Shown here one piece after another: positions 44,155-56,642 of a stretch of 64,000 nt of DNA (position 1 is the first letter of the stretch; the number at the start of each line of letters is the position of its first letter). The notes beneath the pieces are model-generated. The model saw only the letters and a program-made list of their open reading frames with translations. It searched no databases and was not told the DNA's origin. Source of the DNA: Acephala macrosclerotiorum (Eukaryota; Ascomycota; Leotiomycetes; Helotiales; Mollisiaceae); the NCBI GenBank assembly GCA_014904845.1, contig MU119252.1, forward strand, positions 186,001-250,000, in the 5' to 3' direction. The translations under genes and the position numbers were made by a program.

Positions 44155-47120
44155 ATGACCGACAGATACAGATACGGGACCCGACGAGGGTCACCACCCC
44201 TCTTCAACCCAGGAAGAGCCTCTCTTCCTATCAACCTAGCATATCCTGAGCAGCAGCCACACCTTCACGTCATTCCCTCCTCTCGCCGCGAAATTATACC
44301 TACACCACGAAGCAGCACTAGTTCTGTGAGCAATGCTGGGACCGTTACCACCACATACAAGGTTACAACAGATACAGCTCCGAAGCACGGAAGTCACCTC
44401 CGCGAAGGCAGTCGCACAAGGAGGTCGACAATCGATAATCATAATCGCCCTACAATTGTTACCACGACTAGAACACATAGACCGGTGGTGCATAGTGGCG
44501 GAGGAATCAGACCAACGAGTCCGCTGAAGAATCCACATCGCTCGAGTGAGGAAGAATTCGTTGTCACACCTGCCACCTCGTCGAGGCATGGTCACCATCA
44601 CCATCACAAGAAACACTATAGCGTCACGATGGATAACGCGGATATGAACAGACTGGCACGCGAACGCGAGGATGGCAGACTGAGGGTTGTTCCGGTCAGA
44701 GAACCTACCTACAGAGCACGAACGAGACCGATTTACACTGGCTCCGTGGTTAGACATGCCGATACCGTGGCAGATGATTACGGCGACGATGGATACGGAT
44801 ATACCAACCCACAAGACTTGGTGCGATATGATCTGGATCGTCAAACCCAGCCAGTGGTTCACCGTTCACAACGGGACAGCTTCGATGCTGGCAGAAATGC
44901 CAGGCCAACAAGCATCACTAGTTATAATGATATTGTCCCACGACCCTACGATGCGAGAGAGCGAGGACCTCCACCATCAATGAGAGGCTTCGATAAGATT
45001 CGCCCACCGCCATATGACCAAGCAGTAGTCCGTATGCCGAGACCACCTTCTCCTGGAAACTCGATGGCTCCTATGGAACCAGCGACAAGACCACCTCCCT
45101 TTGAACCTGTCGAGCCGATAAGACGGAGCAGCAATACACGGGTTCCACCCACCTCTTATCATGAGCGAGATCGACCTCGAGGATCAAGAGAAGATTATTA
45201 CGAGGTTCGAGACGATGACAGACGGCATCGTCATGATAGTTACGACGATCGCGTTGAGTCGAGAGGGTTTGGGATTCGAACAGACGGGCCAGAGAGCCGG
45301 TCTGCGATTAGAGGTGAGAGGCCGATCGAGCATGTGGAGAGGCGAGAGACGGTTAGGCCTGAACATCCAGAAAGTCACACTGCGGTTCGAAACGAGCGAG
45401 TTGAGAGGATTGAAAGGAGCGAGAGGTTGGGGTCGGATAGAACCGACCGGGACCGAGTGGACAGGGACAGAACGGATGACGACCGTAAAGAGCATAAAGG
45501 CAGAGATGCACTTGCTGCTGGGCTCAGTATTTCTGGTGCCGCTTTGGGAGTCAATGCCATCAAGAATACAGCTCGTGATGATCGGGATCGGAGAGATAGC
45601 GACAGCGATGAACGAGAGGAACGACGGAGACGGGATAGGGATTACGACGAAGAGCCTCGAAGGCGGAGGGACAGAGATAGAGACGATAGGGAAGTCGACC
45701 CGGGTGGCAGAGATCCAAAGGAAAGGCGGCATCGCGATGATGATATGCTACCACCACCACCTCGAGATGGTCTCGCTCGCGATATCCCGCCTTCACGAAG
45801 AGATCCTCGAGAATCTCGAGACACCGTACCTGCTCATGTGAAGGAGCGTCATTCACCTGTGGATCTCGCTGGTCGCGAGCCTAGAGAGCGTCAAGTATCT
45901 CGAGAAGAGGCGAACAGCGACAGGGAACGCCGAGACCGACATAGACAACGATCTGAGACGGCATTGAATGGCACTGCTGTCGAGTCATCCGACACGGGAT
46001 CTGATGATGCCCAGCTTCGACCAAGAAAAGAGACTCGTCCCAGAGGTAACTCTACTGCCGCTGCAGCTGGAGCAGCAGCCGCAGGTACGGCGGTTGCAGC
46101 AGAGAAAGCATTCAACCCCAAAGATACCATGGACTTGAAAGCATTGAAGGAGGCTCTCAACTCTAAAGATACTGCCAAACCCAAACCTGCTGAGACCAAA
46201 GAAGCTCCTTCCCGAACACCAAGACAGTCGTCAACCAAGGATACCGCCGAAGCAGCCAAGATCCGTGAAGACCTCAACCCAGACCGACGTGGACGCGATC
46301 CCCTAGCACCAAACGAGAACCGACAACTTCGTGTAGTCTCCCCTCCCCGCGAGAAATCGGAAGAAAAGCCGGTTAAAGGTATCCTTCGACAACCTCGAGA
46401 GAAGTTCCCCGAAGACCCAGCTCCCATCCGTGAAGGCGTAGCACCCTTGAGAGATGCAAAGAAAGATGGTATCCCACCTGACGCTCGTTGGACCAAGATC
46501 TCCAGGAAGCTAGTCAATCCAGAAGCCTTGGAAGCTGGGAAGGAGAGATACGAAGCGCGAGAAGACTTTGTTATCGTTCTTCGAGTCTTGTCTAGAGATG
46601 AGGTACAAGGCTACGCTGAAATCACCCAAAGAATAAGAGGTTTGTCCAACGGAACATCAACAGCATAAAAGACAGAACTTGTACTGACCTTCAACCAGCC
46701 GCGCGAGAAGAACGAGAAGAACGAGAAGCGGCAGAACGTCGTCGCGCCCGCCGCGAACGACACGAGCGCCACAAACGTGAACGCTCCATTGACCCTTCCT
46801 CTCGCTCCCACCGACGTCGTCACCGCGACGCAGAATCTTCCCGTCGCGATAGAGATCGCTCAGATTCCGAATCAGACACCACTGACGATGAACTTGACCG
46901 AGATCGAGATAGAGGGGACAAAGTATCCGATAAACCAAAAATGCTAGAAGCGCCAAAGAAAAGAACTACGTTTGAAGATGCGCTTATGACCGGGGGTTTG
47001 GGGGGTGATCTTGCGGTGGGGAGTGGGAGTGTGGGAATGGGGAGTCTGAAGGAGACTAGTAAGCCGGGTGTTTACAGTGGGTATGTGAGGAATCCGCCGC
47101 CGCCGAAAAATGAGTATTGA
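44155..47120 (+). CDS. Large charged low-complexity protein (Arg/Asp/Glu-rich)
   Basis: 968 aa from 44155..46639 and 46699..47120 (59-nt intron, GTTTGT...ACCAG). It begins MTDRYRYGTRRGSPPLF. Regions: Pro/Arg-rich disordered N-terminus with His run (HGHHHHHKK), long RD/RE-rich stretches, a short hydrophobic patch (LAAGLSISGAALGVNAI) near residue 455, Ala-rich segment, and a more ordered block DARWTKISRKLVNPEALEAG...VIVLRVLSRDEVQGYAEITQRIR. The second exon is again Arg/Glu/Ser-Arg-rich and ends PPPPKNEY. The pattern is common among fungal uncharacterised proteins of the DUF3824 kind; a scaffold or RNA-linked role is only a guess. Frame and codon use are consistent throughout. Confidence 0.85.
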
Positions 47121-48578
47121 GATGGGTCTGGGTGAAAAGAGTTTTGATGTGTGCGATGAGAAATGTTTGAATGATGTTTGATGTTATGATTGGAGATTGA
47201 AGCGAGAAAGCGAACAAGCAAAGCATGGTTGTGTATGAGCAGCATATGGTATATGTGGAGTTTCTGAGGTTTTGGTGGGAGGTTTTCGATTCTTGTACCG
47301 GTTTGGTGGGATTTTTAGGAAGGCATGTGCTAGGTTTGTATCTTGAAGTGAGCGCTGAGGAATACCTGAGATGAGAATTTGAAGCAAGCAAAGCGAATGA
47401 AAATGAATGAAGCGTGGATTTTTATCTTGATCTGAGCTACGTTTGAATGTTTGTGAATTTGAGAAATTGAGTGAGTGAGTGTTGGTGGTGTATTAGTGGA
47501 GGGATATGTGCTGAGTGTAAAGTTTTGCTCAGGGTGGATTTGCTTAGTGGGCAATAGAGTCAGGGGCTTATGCTTCGAGTTGATGAGAGTCTAGGTGCTT
47601 TTTGAGAACTTGCAGGATGTCGGATGTGGGTGTAGTTTCAGGTGGGTAGCTGGAGTCTGAAGATTAAAAGGAACCAAAGGAATGAGGTGAGGAAGGGCAT
47701 GAGGGTGAAAGAATAGTCACGTGCGTATGATTTTCTTCTGGTTGAAGTGGAATTTGAAGAGTATCCGGATTAGATTTTGTGAGGTGTTATCTTCTCGAAC
47801 CTTTTCATGGTGCTGGTGTCCGTTTTTGAAGTTGTATTTATTGTGTCGGGTTCTGATTTCGGTTTCTGTTCATGCACGTGATAGTCCGAGCCTTATCAAC
47901 TTTGGGAGACTGTAGGTGTCTTCTTTCCTAGAAGGGATTTAGTTGAGTCTCGTTTCGTTCCGATTACACTTCCGGTGAGCCTTCTTTCTTTCCTTCTTTT
48001 AGGACGCGATATTTTTGAATGCCTTTGATCTTCAAAGTAATATTTATTGCGGGAATTATGATTTCGAACTCGAGGAGCTTCGCTTGACTGCTGTTGCGAC
48101 TGGAACCCAAAAACAACTATTATGTCCTCAGCCACTCCACGTGCTGAGATGTGGGTCTTTCATTGGATGTTGGTCGATTGACAGCTTTTGTGGGAGCTGA
48201 GCTGAGACATAGTTTGGCAGCCTTGTCGAGTTCGAAGATGAGAAAGGCGGAAAGTAAGAAGAATTGAGGTTTAATTATCTCCTTAAGTCCCATCTTATCC
48301 CACTCAGAATGAAGTTGAAAAGGAATTTGTCTCAACAACTCATCTAGCTCACCGTCTTTTCACTGGCCGAAGTCCTCAGGGAGGGGCAGTACTTCGAAAA
48401 GATGTAAGGCTGTGGTATTGATTGGCGGCTAGAAGGATGGCGTTCGTGGCTGATCTGAATGTGGTAGCAGGGCACTTTGGAGTGCGTGGTAGCGGCTTAT
48501 AAATACTCCAACCGTTCCTCGAAGAAGTATGTTACGGCAAAGACCGCGATCCAAAGTTGCCAAACATTCTCGAGCCAA
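47121..48578. other. Intergenic, no gene recognised
   Basis: About 1.46 kb of 3' flank and promoter. The frame of the next gene is open from 48477, but no signal-peptide-like start precedes 48579. Confidence 0.5.
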
Positions 48579-50123
48579 ATGACGACGATCCACCACCAAA
48601 AATCCGCCCTACTTCAACTCCTCCTCATCCAGATCGCCAGTTCAACAGAATTCCATCCGAACTGCTCAATTCCCACCCAAACCTCCGACTTCGTTTCTAG
48701 TCCAAATGTGCGATCCACGCTGGATATCCTGTATGGGTCTCTCGTCACCATCTTCCTCTGTACATGGACTGCTCAGCATCTTTGCTTGCCGCCACCGGAG
48801 AATAAAGAGAGCGGGTATCTCTCGCAAGTCTGGCAAGCGATATGGAAGAAGCTGAAGTGGATGCTAGTGGCCATCATCATGCCAGAATTCATGGTTGGAA
48901 AAGCGTTGGGCGACTTTATAGCTGCCTACAGATCAAGTCGTTGCGGGGTTATGCAGGAGCATGCTAGGCAATCGAACACGGAATGGACCATGACGCATGC
49001 TTTTTATGCAAACATGGGCGGTGTTATACTCAAAGACGGAGCGCCCGCTCAACTTGACAATCAATGCGACATTCAGGAAGATGCATCACCATCTGCTGCA
49101 GTGCGTGAGGATAAAGGCTCCCCACAATCGGCATCTCGAAAATCTATCGCAACTCGAATTCTAGATCACTGCCTCTGTCGTGTGGGTGGTAGTTGGAGGG
49201 GAGAGCACGATTCGTGGGGGTCTGACGATAATGAGTATGACGATAAAGGGCCTACCTACAACAATAAAGACATGGCATCCATTAGTCTTCCCATCGCGGT
49301 AAATTCAGCACATCTCTGCGCGCTTATATCCCGAGGACTCATAAAGGGGTTGCCTTCAATATCCAAGATTGAGATTGAAGATAAGAGCAAAGAAGATATG
49401 ATTGTCAAGGCACTTACGCTTGTTCAAGTATTGTGGTTTATCATCCAGCTCGCTGTTCGGAAGGCGAAAAATCTCCCTTGTACACAGCTGGAGATTGCTG
49501 TGCTCGGTTTCGCTATCTGTACCTTCATCACATACCTTTTGTGGTTCAAGAAACCCAAAGATATCAAGGTGGGTTCGAGGGTATCGACCGAGCGCGAACT
49601 CACTCCAGACGATCGAAGAAGGATCCTTTGGCTGAATAAATTTGGGTTCTTCGAAAACGCTCTCAAGGGTACGGACAAGCACATGCCAACACGTACGATG
49701 ACAAACGATATGTATAATATGGAGGCCGCATTTTATAGATTCGAATTCGGTGAAGATGCGAAAATAGGGTTTGAGGGCGAGGACATCGGTTTTATCGCTG
49801 GCGCTGTGGTCTTCGGCGCTTGCCATTGCATCGCTTGGGATTTCGAATTCCCTACTTCAGTCGAGCAGATCGTCTGGAAGGCTGCAAGTATATTTACAAT
49901 TGCTGCCATACCACTATTCTACTTGGGCGGGGCTTTCCTGTATTGGATGACTGTGGGTGGGGTGTTGCGCGGTGTATCGTTTTGTGCTTTAAGTTACACT
50001 ACGTTTTCCTTGTACGCTGCATGCCGAGTCTTTATAATAGTCGAGTTGTTTCGCTCTTTGGCATACCTTCCGCCGGAGGCGTTCTTGACAACCTGGTCGG
50101 CGTCGATGCCGCATGTAAATTGA
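48579..50123 (+). CDS. Uncharacterised fungal multi-pass membrane protein
   Basis: 514 aa in a single exon. The chosen ATG at 48579 starts a signal peptide (MTTIHHQKSALLQLLLIQIASS); an upstream in-frame ATG at 48477 would add 34 unconvincing residues. An extracellular N-terminus with Cys precedes the block RSTLDILYGSLVTIFLCTWT, then MLVAIIMPEFMVGKALGDF, a hydrophilic middle with acidic stretches, helices near 320-365, and at least three C-terminal helices (GFIAGAVVFGACHCIAWDF, ASIFTIAAIPLFYLGGAFLYW, TFSLYAACRVFIIVELFRSL). This plan recurs in large fungal families without a known function. No close neighbour gives a hint. Confidence 0.82.
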   Translation: MTTIHHQKSALLQLLLIQIASSTEFHPNCSIPTQTSDFVSSPNVRSTLDILYGSLVTIFLCTWTAQHLCLPPPENKESGYLSQVWQAIWKKLKWMLVAIIMPEFMVGKALGDFIAAYRSSRCGVMQEHARQSNTEWTMTHAFYANMGGVILKDGAPAQLDNQCDIQEDASPSAAVREDKGSPQSASRKSIATRILDHCLCRVGGSWRGEHDSWGSDDNEYDDKGPTYNNKDMASISLPIAVNSAHLCALISRGLIKGLPSISKIEIEDKSKEDMIVKALTLVQVLWFIIQLAVRKAKNLPCTQLEIAVLGFAICTFITYLLWFKKPKDIKVGSRVSTERELTPDDRRRILWLNKFGFFENALKGTDKHMPTRTMTNDMYNMEAAFYRFEFGEDAKIGFEGEDIGFIAGAVVFGACHCIAWDFEFPTSVEQIVWKAASIFTIAAIPLFYLGGAFLYWMTVGGVLRGVSFCALSYTTFSLYAACRVFIIVELFRSLAYLPPEAFLTTWSASMPHVN

Positions 50124-50982
50124 TATATCAGGATTGCCTCCAAGTCTTAGAATGAGACGGGGTCATGCGAAGAGAAGACTGGTCATTCATTTAATGCTCG
50201 CAGATAATCCTGTAATGAACAAAAGCTTTGATCTTGGGGTATCTGAGCTATCTCATAAATAGCAACGCCGATCTTGGAAAGGAATGGAACAGTTGAAATG
50301 CAATATGGTCAAGTCAAAACTTTTTCGACTCGGGCTTCGTACTACCATGCGACGCTAAATGCATTCCAATAAACCGCGTCGACATCTCAATCACAAGGCA
50401 AATCGCGGAAACAGAACCCTACGTGGACCAAATCAACGAGGTATCTTGGCCAGGATAACCACTTGGGAAGTCACAGCATTCGATACCTGCTGCTCTCTCA
50501 ACCATCCAAGTCTCTCGACTATAGCCTTCAGCAGCCTCGATCTATACTTCTCAGTAATAACTTCCTGTTGGGCCATTAGTCTGGGTTCAGGATTTGGAGT
50601 ATCGTTTCTCCAATCTCAACGTCTTGTTCTACCAGTAGGTCAAAATCTATCGTACGCTCCTTAGACCTAAGCTAAGAGAAGAAAGCTAATTTTCACTTGA
50701 TATGCAAAGGCCAACTGATGCTGAAGCTCCAAAGAGGCCAGTGTGTGAAGGGGTAGGTTGACCTTGCCCCTTCGTTGAATGCAGATGTCGTTCCCTCTTA
50801 GACGGTTCATTCCACGCACAGCGGAGTCCTTCCGGCTATCTGCGTCCTTGCACACGTAGTTTGAGACCAGAGCACACTCAAGTACCGATTTGTTTCCGAT
50901 ATTGTAGGATCGGTAAGGACTTTGAGAGATCCTCCCTCAGTGTCATTGAAGGACAGTCGTACCCTACACTTTCTGGAGGCTA
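50124..50982. other. Intergenic, no gene recognised
   Basis: About 860 bp without a supported gene. Confidence 0.45.
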
Positions 50983-51425
50983 ATTTGCAGATGCTTCTGA
51001 AGTTCCGAGACGTATTATTTCGTTTTCGATACTCCGTGGAGGGGACCTAAGGTCCATGGCTGGTTTCCAGACCGGATTGAGGATCCGGATATGACGTCGA
51101 CCCTGTAGAATTAGCAAGCCGGGGTCAGGATTGTCCCAAGCACCAAACATAACTGCCAATCTACTCATGCTGCGGAGGAGGTCCAACTGCTATATAGAGG
51201 CCAATTGATTGACAGTGCCTGCTCGTTGGACTGGGCAGCAAGAGCGGGAGACTTACTGGTTCGGAAGAAATTGAACGAAGGCGTCCTATGATCATTTATC
51301 AGCTCAATGGCATCAAAACTTATTTGCTTCGGGGACAATGCAATGGCTAAATATGTAAATCGGCTTTCGACATGTTGTGAAGCGTGCAGCCTCACAGCAG
51401 GAGGTTGGTGTTGGGATGAAAGCAA
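50983..51425 (-). other. Possible gene fragment, unrecognised
   Basis: Minus-strand frames 51165-51425 (YLAIALSPKQISFDAIELIN) and 50983-51186 (DLLRSMSRLAVMFGAWDNPDPGL..., HIRILNPVW) have protein-like composition. A GTAAGT...AGCAG intron could lie between them and a CTACAG acceptor inside the second. I could not build a complete model with a start codon, and no family is recognised. Confidence 0.25.
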
Positions 51426-52583
51426 AGAGCTGGCAAGGCTGCACCTGCGGCTGGCGTTAAATGGTGCTGCATAAGATGAGATGGGTTAGGTAAGCCGCAC
51501 GTGAGATATACGAGTATTCACTTCTGCCCAGGTACTTTTGTCCCTGGTAATTTGTCATTTAGTCAACCAAATGCATCAAAATTCTTCGCGAAATCCGAGA
51601 AGAACTTCCAAGGTTCCTGCATGCATTGATAAATTATGCATTTTTTTTTAGCATTTGTCACGTGTACTGGCTAGCCTAAGTCGAGGTTAGGCGTCAAGCA
51701 CAACATCCTTCTCTAACCCCATCAATATACAGCAGCAACAACAATAAGGAGAAGTAATCCCTTATTCCTTATAGCCGCACCTTTGCCTCGCTCGGCCAAA
51801 CCGCCAACTGCAATCGGACACCGCAACCGAGCAGGGTCCGGATCCTTAAGATGAGGCCGTCCTAGCACACATACAGATAATACGAAACCTTGATGCGAAA
51901 TATACCACTTCTTTCTCAAATTTTGAACGTTGTGACATCAAGGCATATCGATCCGCAAAAATACTTTCATTATTAGAGTGAAAGCACCGGTCTTGGGGAC
52001 TTGATGGTTCGCTACATTTAGAACTCAAGTCGAGAAACGCGTTAGGCATTGGCTGTAATGCCACCGCGTCTGTTGCGTCCTCATCCATGAACTCAATTTC
52101 CTACTTTGCTATTATGTCCGCGCATACTTTAGACTTCATATTCCATCTAGTTCGAGCACGTGTCTCTTTGTTGGGTTTCATGACTTTTTTCGAAGGTCGG
52201 CATACGTCAAGAAGGCAGGAATTTGCCATAGAGGAGCCTGAATGACAGAATCTCGAAGACCCTCGGATTGCAAAGGGAGATACTTCGGGGAGTTCATGTA
52301 CTATGACACATCATTGAAATTTTCGACCCAGTTGCTGAGCTCAAATCCATTGTAGGCTTTCGTTGCGTAGCGCGAATAAATCTGGCCTGAGTCAGCAGCG
52401 GCTTTTTCACCCTCCATGGATTGTCCATGGTGTAGTCACGTGGGGACGTATTTTTCGACGCTGACCTCGTTGTCTGATCTTGTATTTATTTGCTCGAGGT
52501 TCCTCCAATTTATCTTCATTACTCAAAGTAGCAATCTTTCCTCAACTCATAATTATCAAATTCGTTTCGAGTAACCTCACCCA
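51426..52583. other. Intergenic; weak minus-strand frame at 51.8-52.1 kb
   Basis: About 1.16 kb. A 80-codon ATG frame (52088 to 51846, minus) starts MDEDATDAVALQ but joins nothing recognisable. The right end is the promoter of the FAD monooxygenase. Confidence 0.35.
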
Positions 52584-53828
52584 ATGTCACCACCACGCGT
52601 CCTCATCATCGGATGTGGCATCGCAGGTCCTGTTGTCGCACTCCTTCTGCAACGCAAAGGTTACTCGCCAATTGTCCTTGAGAAAGTAAGAGAATTGGGC
52701 GACGCCGGCTCCTCGCTGATGCTTATGCCGAATGGTCTGAAAGTCCTTTCCTTACTGGCCCTTTCCTCCTTCGCCACCGAATCCACTCCGAATCTTGCAT
52801 GTCTACGAGACATCAGTTCAGAAGGAACAGAACTTGGAGGGTCGGAATTACCAGCCACTTGGAAGGAGAAATATGGACAGCCTGCTTGTGGCGTCAAGCG
52901 TACTGCGCTAAACCTGGCCCTCAAGGATAAATGCCTCGCCGCCGATATCCCGGTGCTCGAAGGATGGAACCTTCAAAATCTCATCGAAAGCAAAGACGGC
53001 GTCACCGCGATCGCGAAAGACGGACGCCAGGAGAAAGGATTATTCCTGATAGGATGCGATGGAATCAGGAGCGTGACGCGAAGCCTAGTCCGTCGCAGCC
53101 ATGGAATCAACGAAGAAGAAGCGACATTCACAGGCCTTACCCAAACGGCAGGAACGAGCGCCATTCCCGAGTCTTGGAACTCGAAACCAGGAATGATAAA
53201 CTGGTACGGACCAAGTGCACACTTCATAACCTTCCCTGTGTTCCCATCAACGACGACTTCATGGGCTATCACTCAGCGATCCAGCATCGAGGAGGTAGAG
53301 ACTTGGCAACAGATGTCGTCTGATGAACTCGCGGCCTACAAACAGAAACTTGCAGAGCAGTTCAAAGATTGGTGTGAGCCAATTCCGGAGTTGATTGAAG
53401 GAGCAACGCGGATCATCAAGTATGGACTTTATGATCGTCCTCAACTCGAGCCGACGCAATGGGTTAGTGAGCAAGGGAGATGTGTGTTGATTGGTGATGC
53501 TGCACATCCGACAAGTCCTCATTTGGGACAGGGTGCTAATCAAGCTTTGGAGGACTGCTATCATCTAGCAAAGTTGCTGCCTGACTTTGTAGGAGATACG
53601 GCCATTTTACTGGATGCTGAGAACTTGAAGATTGTGTTCCTGGAGTTCGCGGAGAAGAGACAGCCGAGGACGGCAGCAATGGTGAAGGGTGCGCGTGCGC
53701 AGGGTGAGAGGAGAGTTGTGGATGGTGAGGAGGCGTGCAAGGCGAGAGACGAGGCCTTGAGGAGTGGGTGGAAGGATGTGAAGGGTGTTGAAGACAAGTG
53801 GGAGGGTTTGCTCAAGGAGCCGTTTTGA
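52584..53828 (+). CDS. FAD-dependent monooxygenase (salicylate hydroxylase-like)
   Basis: Intact, intronless, 414 aa, usual length for group A aromatic/flavin monooxygenases. N-terminal Rossmann GxGxxG at residues 10-15 (IIGCGIAGPVVALLLQRKG) binds FAD; the DG motif appears as LIGCDGIRSVTRSLV; the second FAD-binding GD motif is GDAAHPTSPHLGQGANQALED near residues 303-323. No membrane helix is evident. Substrate unknown: relatives hydroxylate aromatics or serve secondary metabolism. Lack of other biosynthetic genes nearby argues against a large cluster. Confidence 0.9.
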   Translation: MSPPRVLIIGCGIAGPVVALLLQRKGYSPIVLEKVRELGDAGSSLMLMPNGLKVLSLLALSSFATESTPNLACLRDISSEGTELGGSELPATWKEKYGQPACGVKRTALNLALKDKCLAADIPVLEGWNLQNLIESKDGVTAIAKDGRQEKGLFLIGCDGIRSVTRSLVRRSHGINEEEATFTGLTQTAGTSAIPESWNSKPGMINWYGPSAHFITFPVFPSTTTSWAITQRSSIEEVETWQQMSSDELAAYKQKLAEQFKDWCEPIPELIEGATRIIKYGLYDRPQLEPTQWVSEQGRCVLIGDAAHPTSPHLGQGANQALEDCYHLAKLLPDFVGDTAILLDAENLKIVFLEFAEKRQPRTAAMVKGARAQGERRVVDGEEACKARDEALRSGWKDVKGVEDKWEGLLKEPF

Positions 53829-55339
53829 TTTGTTGTCCTCTTGATCCTCTATTTTATGGTGCCTTCTGTTCTAGCCAATGCTGGCTTTTGCGCTTTCACA
53901 TCTTTCAAAAGTTTCTCGTGCTCACGCAATTGATCTTGGCGACAATTTCGTACATGCTGGATTGAATCTGCGACTTGCTAGTCTACTGTTACGAATGTTT
54001 ATTCTGTGGGCGATCTGGCGGATGTGAAGAACGCCGTTTGTAGTTCTTTGATTAATTGTACGGATTGGACGTTTGTGACGCGGGGAGGGTATAAAAATCT
54101 CGATTTCCATCTTCTGAGAGACTCGCCGACGCAATGTCACTGGGAAAGTGTAGCTTATTACGGTCAGGCCCAGGGCGACTATTTTACCGCCCCGAATCTG
54201 GATGTATTGATGGCCTACGGCTATTATTGTAGTGGGGCTTAATATTGGGAGAGGAGGGCGTCTTGCATTGCGAAATTGATTGCCATTTGGCACTATAATT
54301 TTACATGTCGAGTCTAGGCTTCTCGGTATCAACGTTGTCAGTCAGTAAGATACACAGATTCATTTCCCTCCAGGCTTGTATAGGAGGTGTTTGTTTGGGA
54401 TTAGAAAAACAACATATTTGTATTATTTAATCTTATGTTCATGTCACGATGCAGTACCATAATCTATTCATGAAATAGAAATTTTGGCGGAACAATGATC
54501 TTTCCCTTAGTAACGACTTCAATTTTCAAATGCTCTCCGGCTCATACTCCACTATATCCTTTACCGAGACCAGCATGCAGGCCCCTAAACCGAAGCTTTC
54601 TAGCGACCAGCAGCCTAGAAGTTTAGCGAGCAACCCCCGAAGCCTCCCCGAACTACCATCATTTTCGACAGCAGATTATTCAGACATCTTTTCAGTAGTT
54701 CTTCTCCAATTATTTCCAGTACTGCCTCAAAGCCCGACGTTAAGAGATCGGATCACAATATTTCGAGGTTGAGAATTGGAAAACAATTAGTTGCACAGCT
54801 ACGGAGATCAGAAGTGAGTTAAAACCTTGGGTTCACCTTCGAGTAACTTGCTTTTATGTTTGAGCAACTGCTTGCTCCATAGTAACAGGATTCTACCTTG
54901 ATAAAGAGAAATTGCGACCCCTTTCATTTACATACCGACCCATAACAAGTGTATGTTTAGTAAGCCCTGCCTGCCCACATTTGCTGACTCTTCTCAGCCA
55001 TCATTAACAATACTCCTCGTTTCGCAATGTTTCAACTTCCCGTCCACCTTGCGCTGTCTCCGCAACTGGTATGGTATGTCCTACGCAGACCGCGTGTGCC
55101 CAGTGTAATGGGGGTTCGAGCTTGAAAGAGAGACTGGGGATGGGACTCCCGATTGGGATTTTAGTGTTAGGTGTCTTAGGTCTCTAAAACCTTAAGCGTA
55201 TGAAATATTCTATGCCTTTCTAAATTCTAAATTCGTTGTAAATGCCGAATCCGGACTCTTCTTACCCCGGATTGTTTATCTTCTAGCTTGTCTTGGACCT
55301 CTATTGTATTCGGATGCAATTACCACTTATTCTCGACAA
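53829..55339. other. Intergenic; Cys-containing reading frame near 54.1 kb
   Basis: About 1.5 kb. A plus frame at about 53985-54242 (SVGDLADVKNAV, NCTDWTFVTRGGYKNLDF, LMAYGYYCSGA) has a protein-like pattern with four Cys, resembling the tail of a small secreted protein, but no ATG or supported first exon precedes it. I do not recognise it. Confidence 0.3.
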
Positions 55340-56642
55340 CTAGCCGAACGTTCCATAATCGTCTCCAACATCTACTATCACTGCATTGCTTCTCAATGTA
55401 GGGCATAAGTTGATACCACAATTGCTATCCTGGGGTTGGGCTATAATATCATCTAAATCTAGCCGCAGCAGATTACAATACCGATCCAGATCCAAATCGT
55501 TAGACCCTTCTCCCCAAGGCTAGTATATGCGATGATCAGCAAAAGTCCGTCCCTAGTAAATACTCCATTGCCTCCAGAAATGAACTCACATTCTCAATTT
55601 CTAAGCCCACCTCAGCAAGTGCAAACAAGGCATATGCCGTAATCATAGTCACACAGATACTCCACCACCCAAGTTCACCCCACAGTTGACTCGGCAACGC
55701 GAACACGAATATCCATACAATACGTGAGATGGCGATATTGTATCCCAGTGGGATGGGCGTGCGGAGGAGACGCTCGCAAGCGGAGATAACACTTGTGAAA
55801 CCATCCACGTGAGTTAGGAGGTGGGTGAGAACTTGCGTGTCCAGGACGCCGGGTGAGAGCAGACGGTAGCGTTCAATGGCAGAGGAAAGATGTAATGTTA
55901 AAGTTACTGGATGATTAGTTGCCGTATAGTTGTACTGTAGCCAAAAGGTCAGTGCAGTTTGAAAGAGCCGAACTGGGTGGCTTACGTTCGGTAGGTGGGC
56001 TAGGAGCTGCTCCAGGTCCGAGCATTCACTCCAGTCCCTTTCTCCACGAAGATGGTGTTTCAAGGCTACTGCAAGTGCGTGCACACAACTTATCACCTCT
56101 AGCTTGTTGGGGCTATCTTTCGTATTTTCTGTTGGCTTTACCGAGGGGAGCGGAACATGCAGCCAGATTGTTCGTGCAAAAGATCGTGAATCGGCAGACA
56201 ATTTATCCCATTGTATCCGCCCCTCCCACCAGCGGTTATAGGATGATTGCATTCTAAATGTGATCGCGAGACCGACTATAAATCTTTGTGTCGCGTTAGA
56301 TTGGTCATGAGACAAGGGAGTCTGAGAGAGAAAATATACCCGAATATTGGGAACAAAATCGGGGAGTGCACCGAAACCTGGCCTCCTATATATTCTAAGG
56401 CACCGCAAATTAATGCGGCTACAAGCCCAGAGAGTAAGATCTATCGTCGCAAAATGTCAGCGATTTGAGTTCGATGTGTTCCACATCACGAGTCGCAATC
56501 ATACCTGCGGGATAATTCTAATAAATGCACTACCCTTCAATCGCAGAGAATACGGAACCCATATCGCTGCCTTCCTCTTCTCTCTCTGACTTGCATGCCA
56601 TTCCTTCAGGCTATGATATGGATGATGATGCTGGCTCCTCAT
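55340..56642 (-). CDS. Bestrophin-like (UPF0187) anion channel
   Basis: 353 aa in five exons: 56505..56642, 56340..56440, 55986..56283, 55590..55934 and 55340..55519; introns 64, 56, 51 and 70 nt, all phases close. The ATG at 56642 gives MRSQHHHPYHSLKEW, then LRLKGSAFIRIIPQ, helix LVAALICGALEY, VGLAITFRMQSSYNRWWEGR (the family's RxN.uYDRWWEGR), ARTIWLHV, PIPLGYNIAISRIVWIFVFALP, and the hallmark EIENPWGEGSNDLDLDRYC. The 51-nt intron at 55935-55985 is in frame and could be retained; it has GTAAGC, CTGAC and CTACAG. Likely a membrane chloride/anion channel. Intact. Confidence 0.88.

Noticed and set aside
45184..45732. Long minus-strand frame opposite the 968-aa gene
   Set aside because: Mirror of the Arg/Asp repeats; composition is Ser/Pro-rich as expected of an antisense shadow.
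47056..47554. Minus-strand frames rich in Thr, Ser and His downstream of the 968-aa gene
   Set aside because: No start context, family or splice structure; likely 3' flank.
53985..54242. Small secreted Cys-containing protein
   Set aside because: No ATG or first exon could be supported; kept only as a remark on the intergenic stretch.
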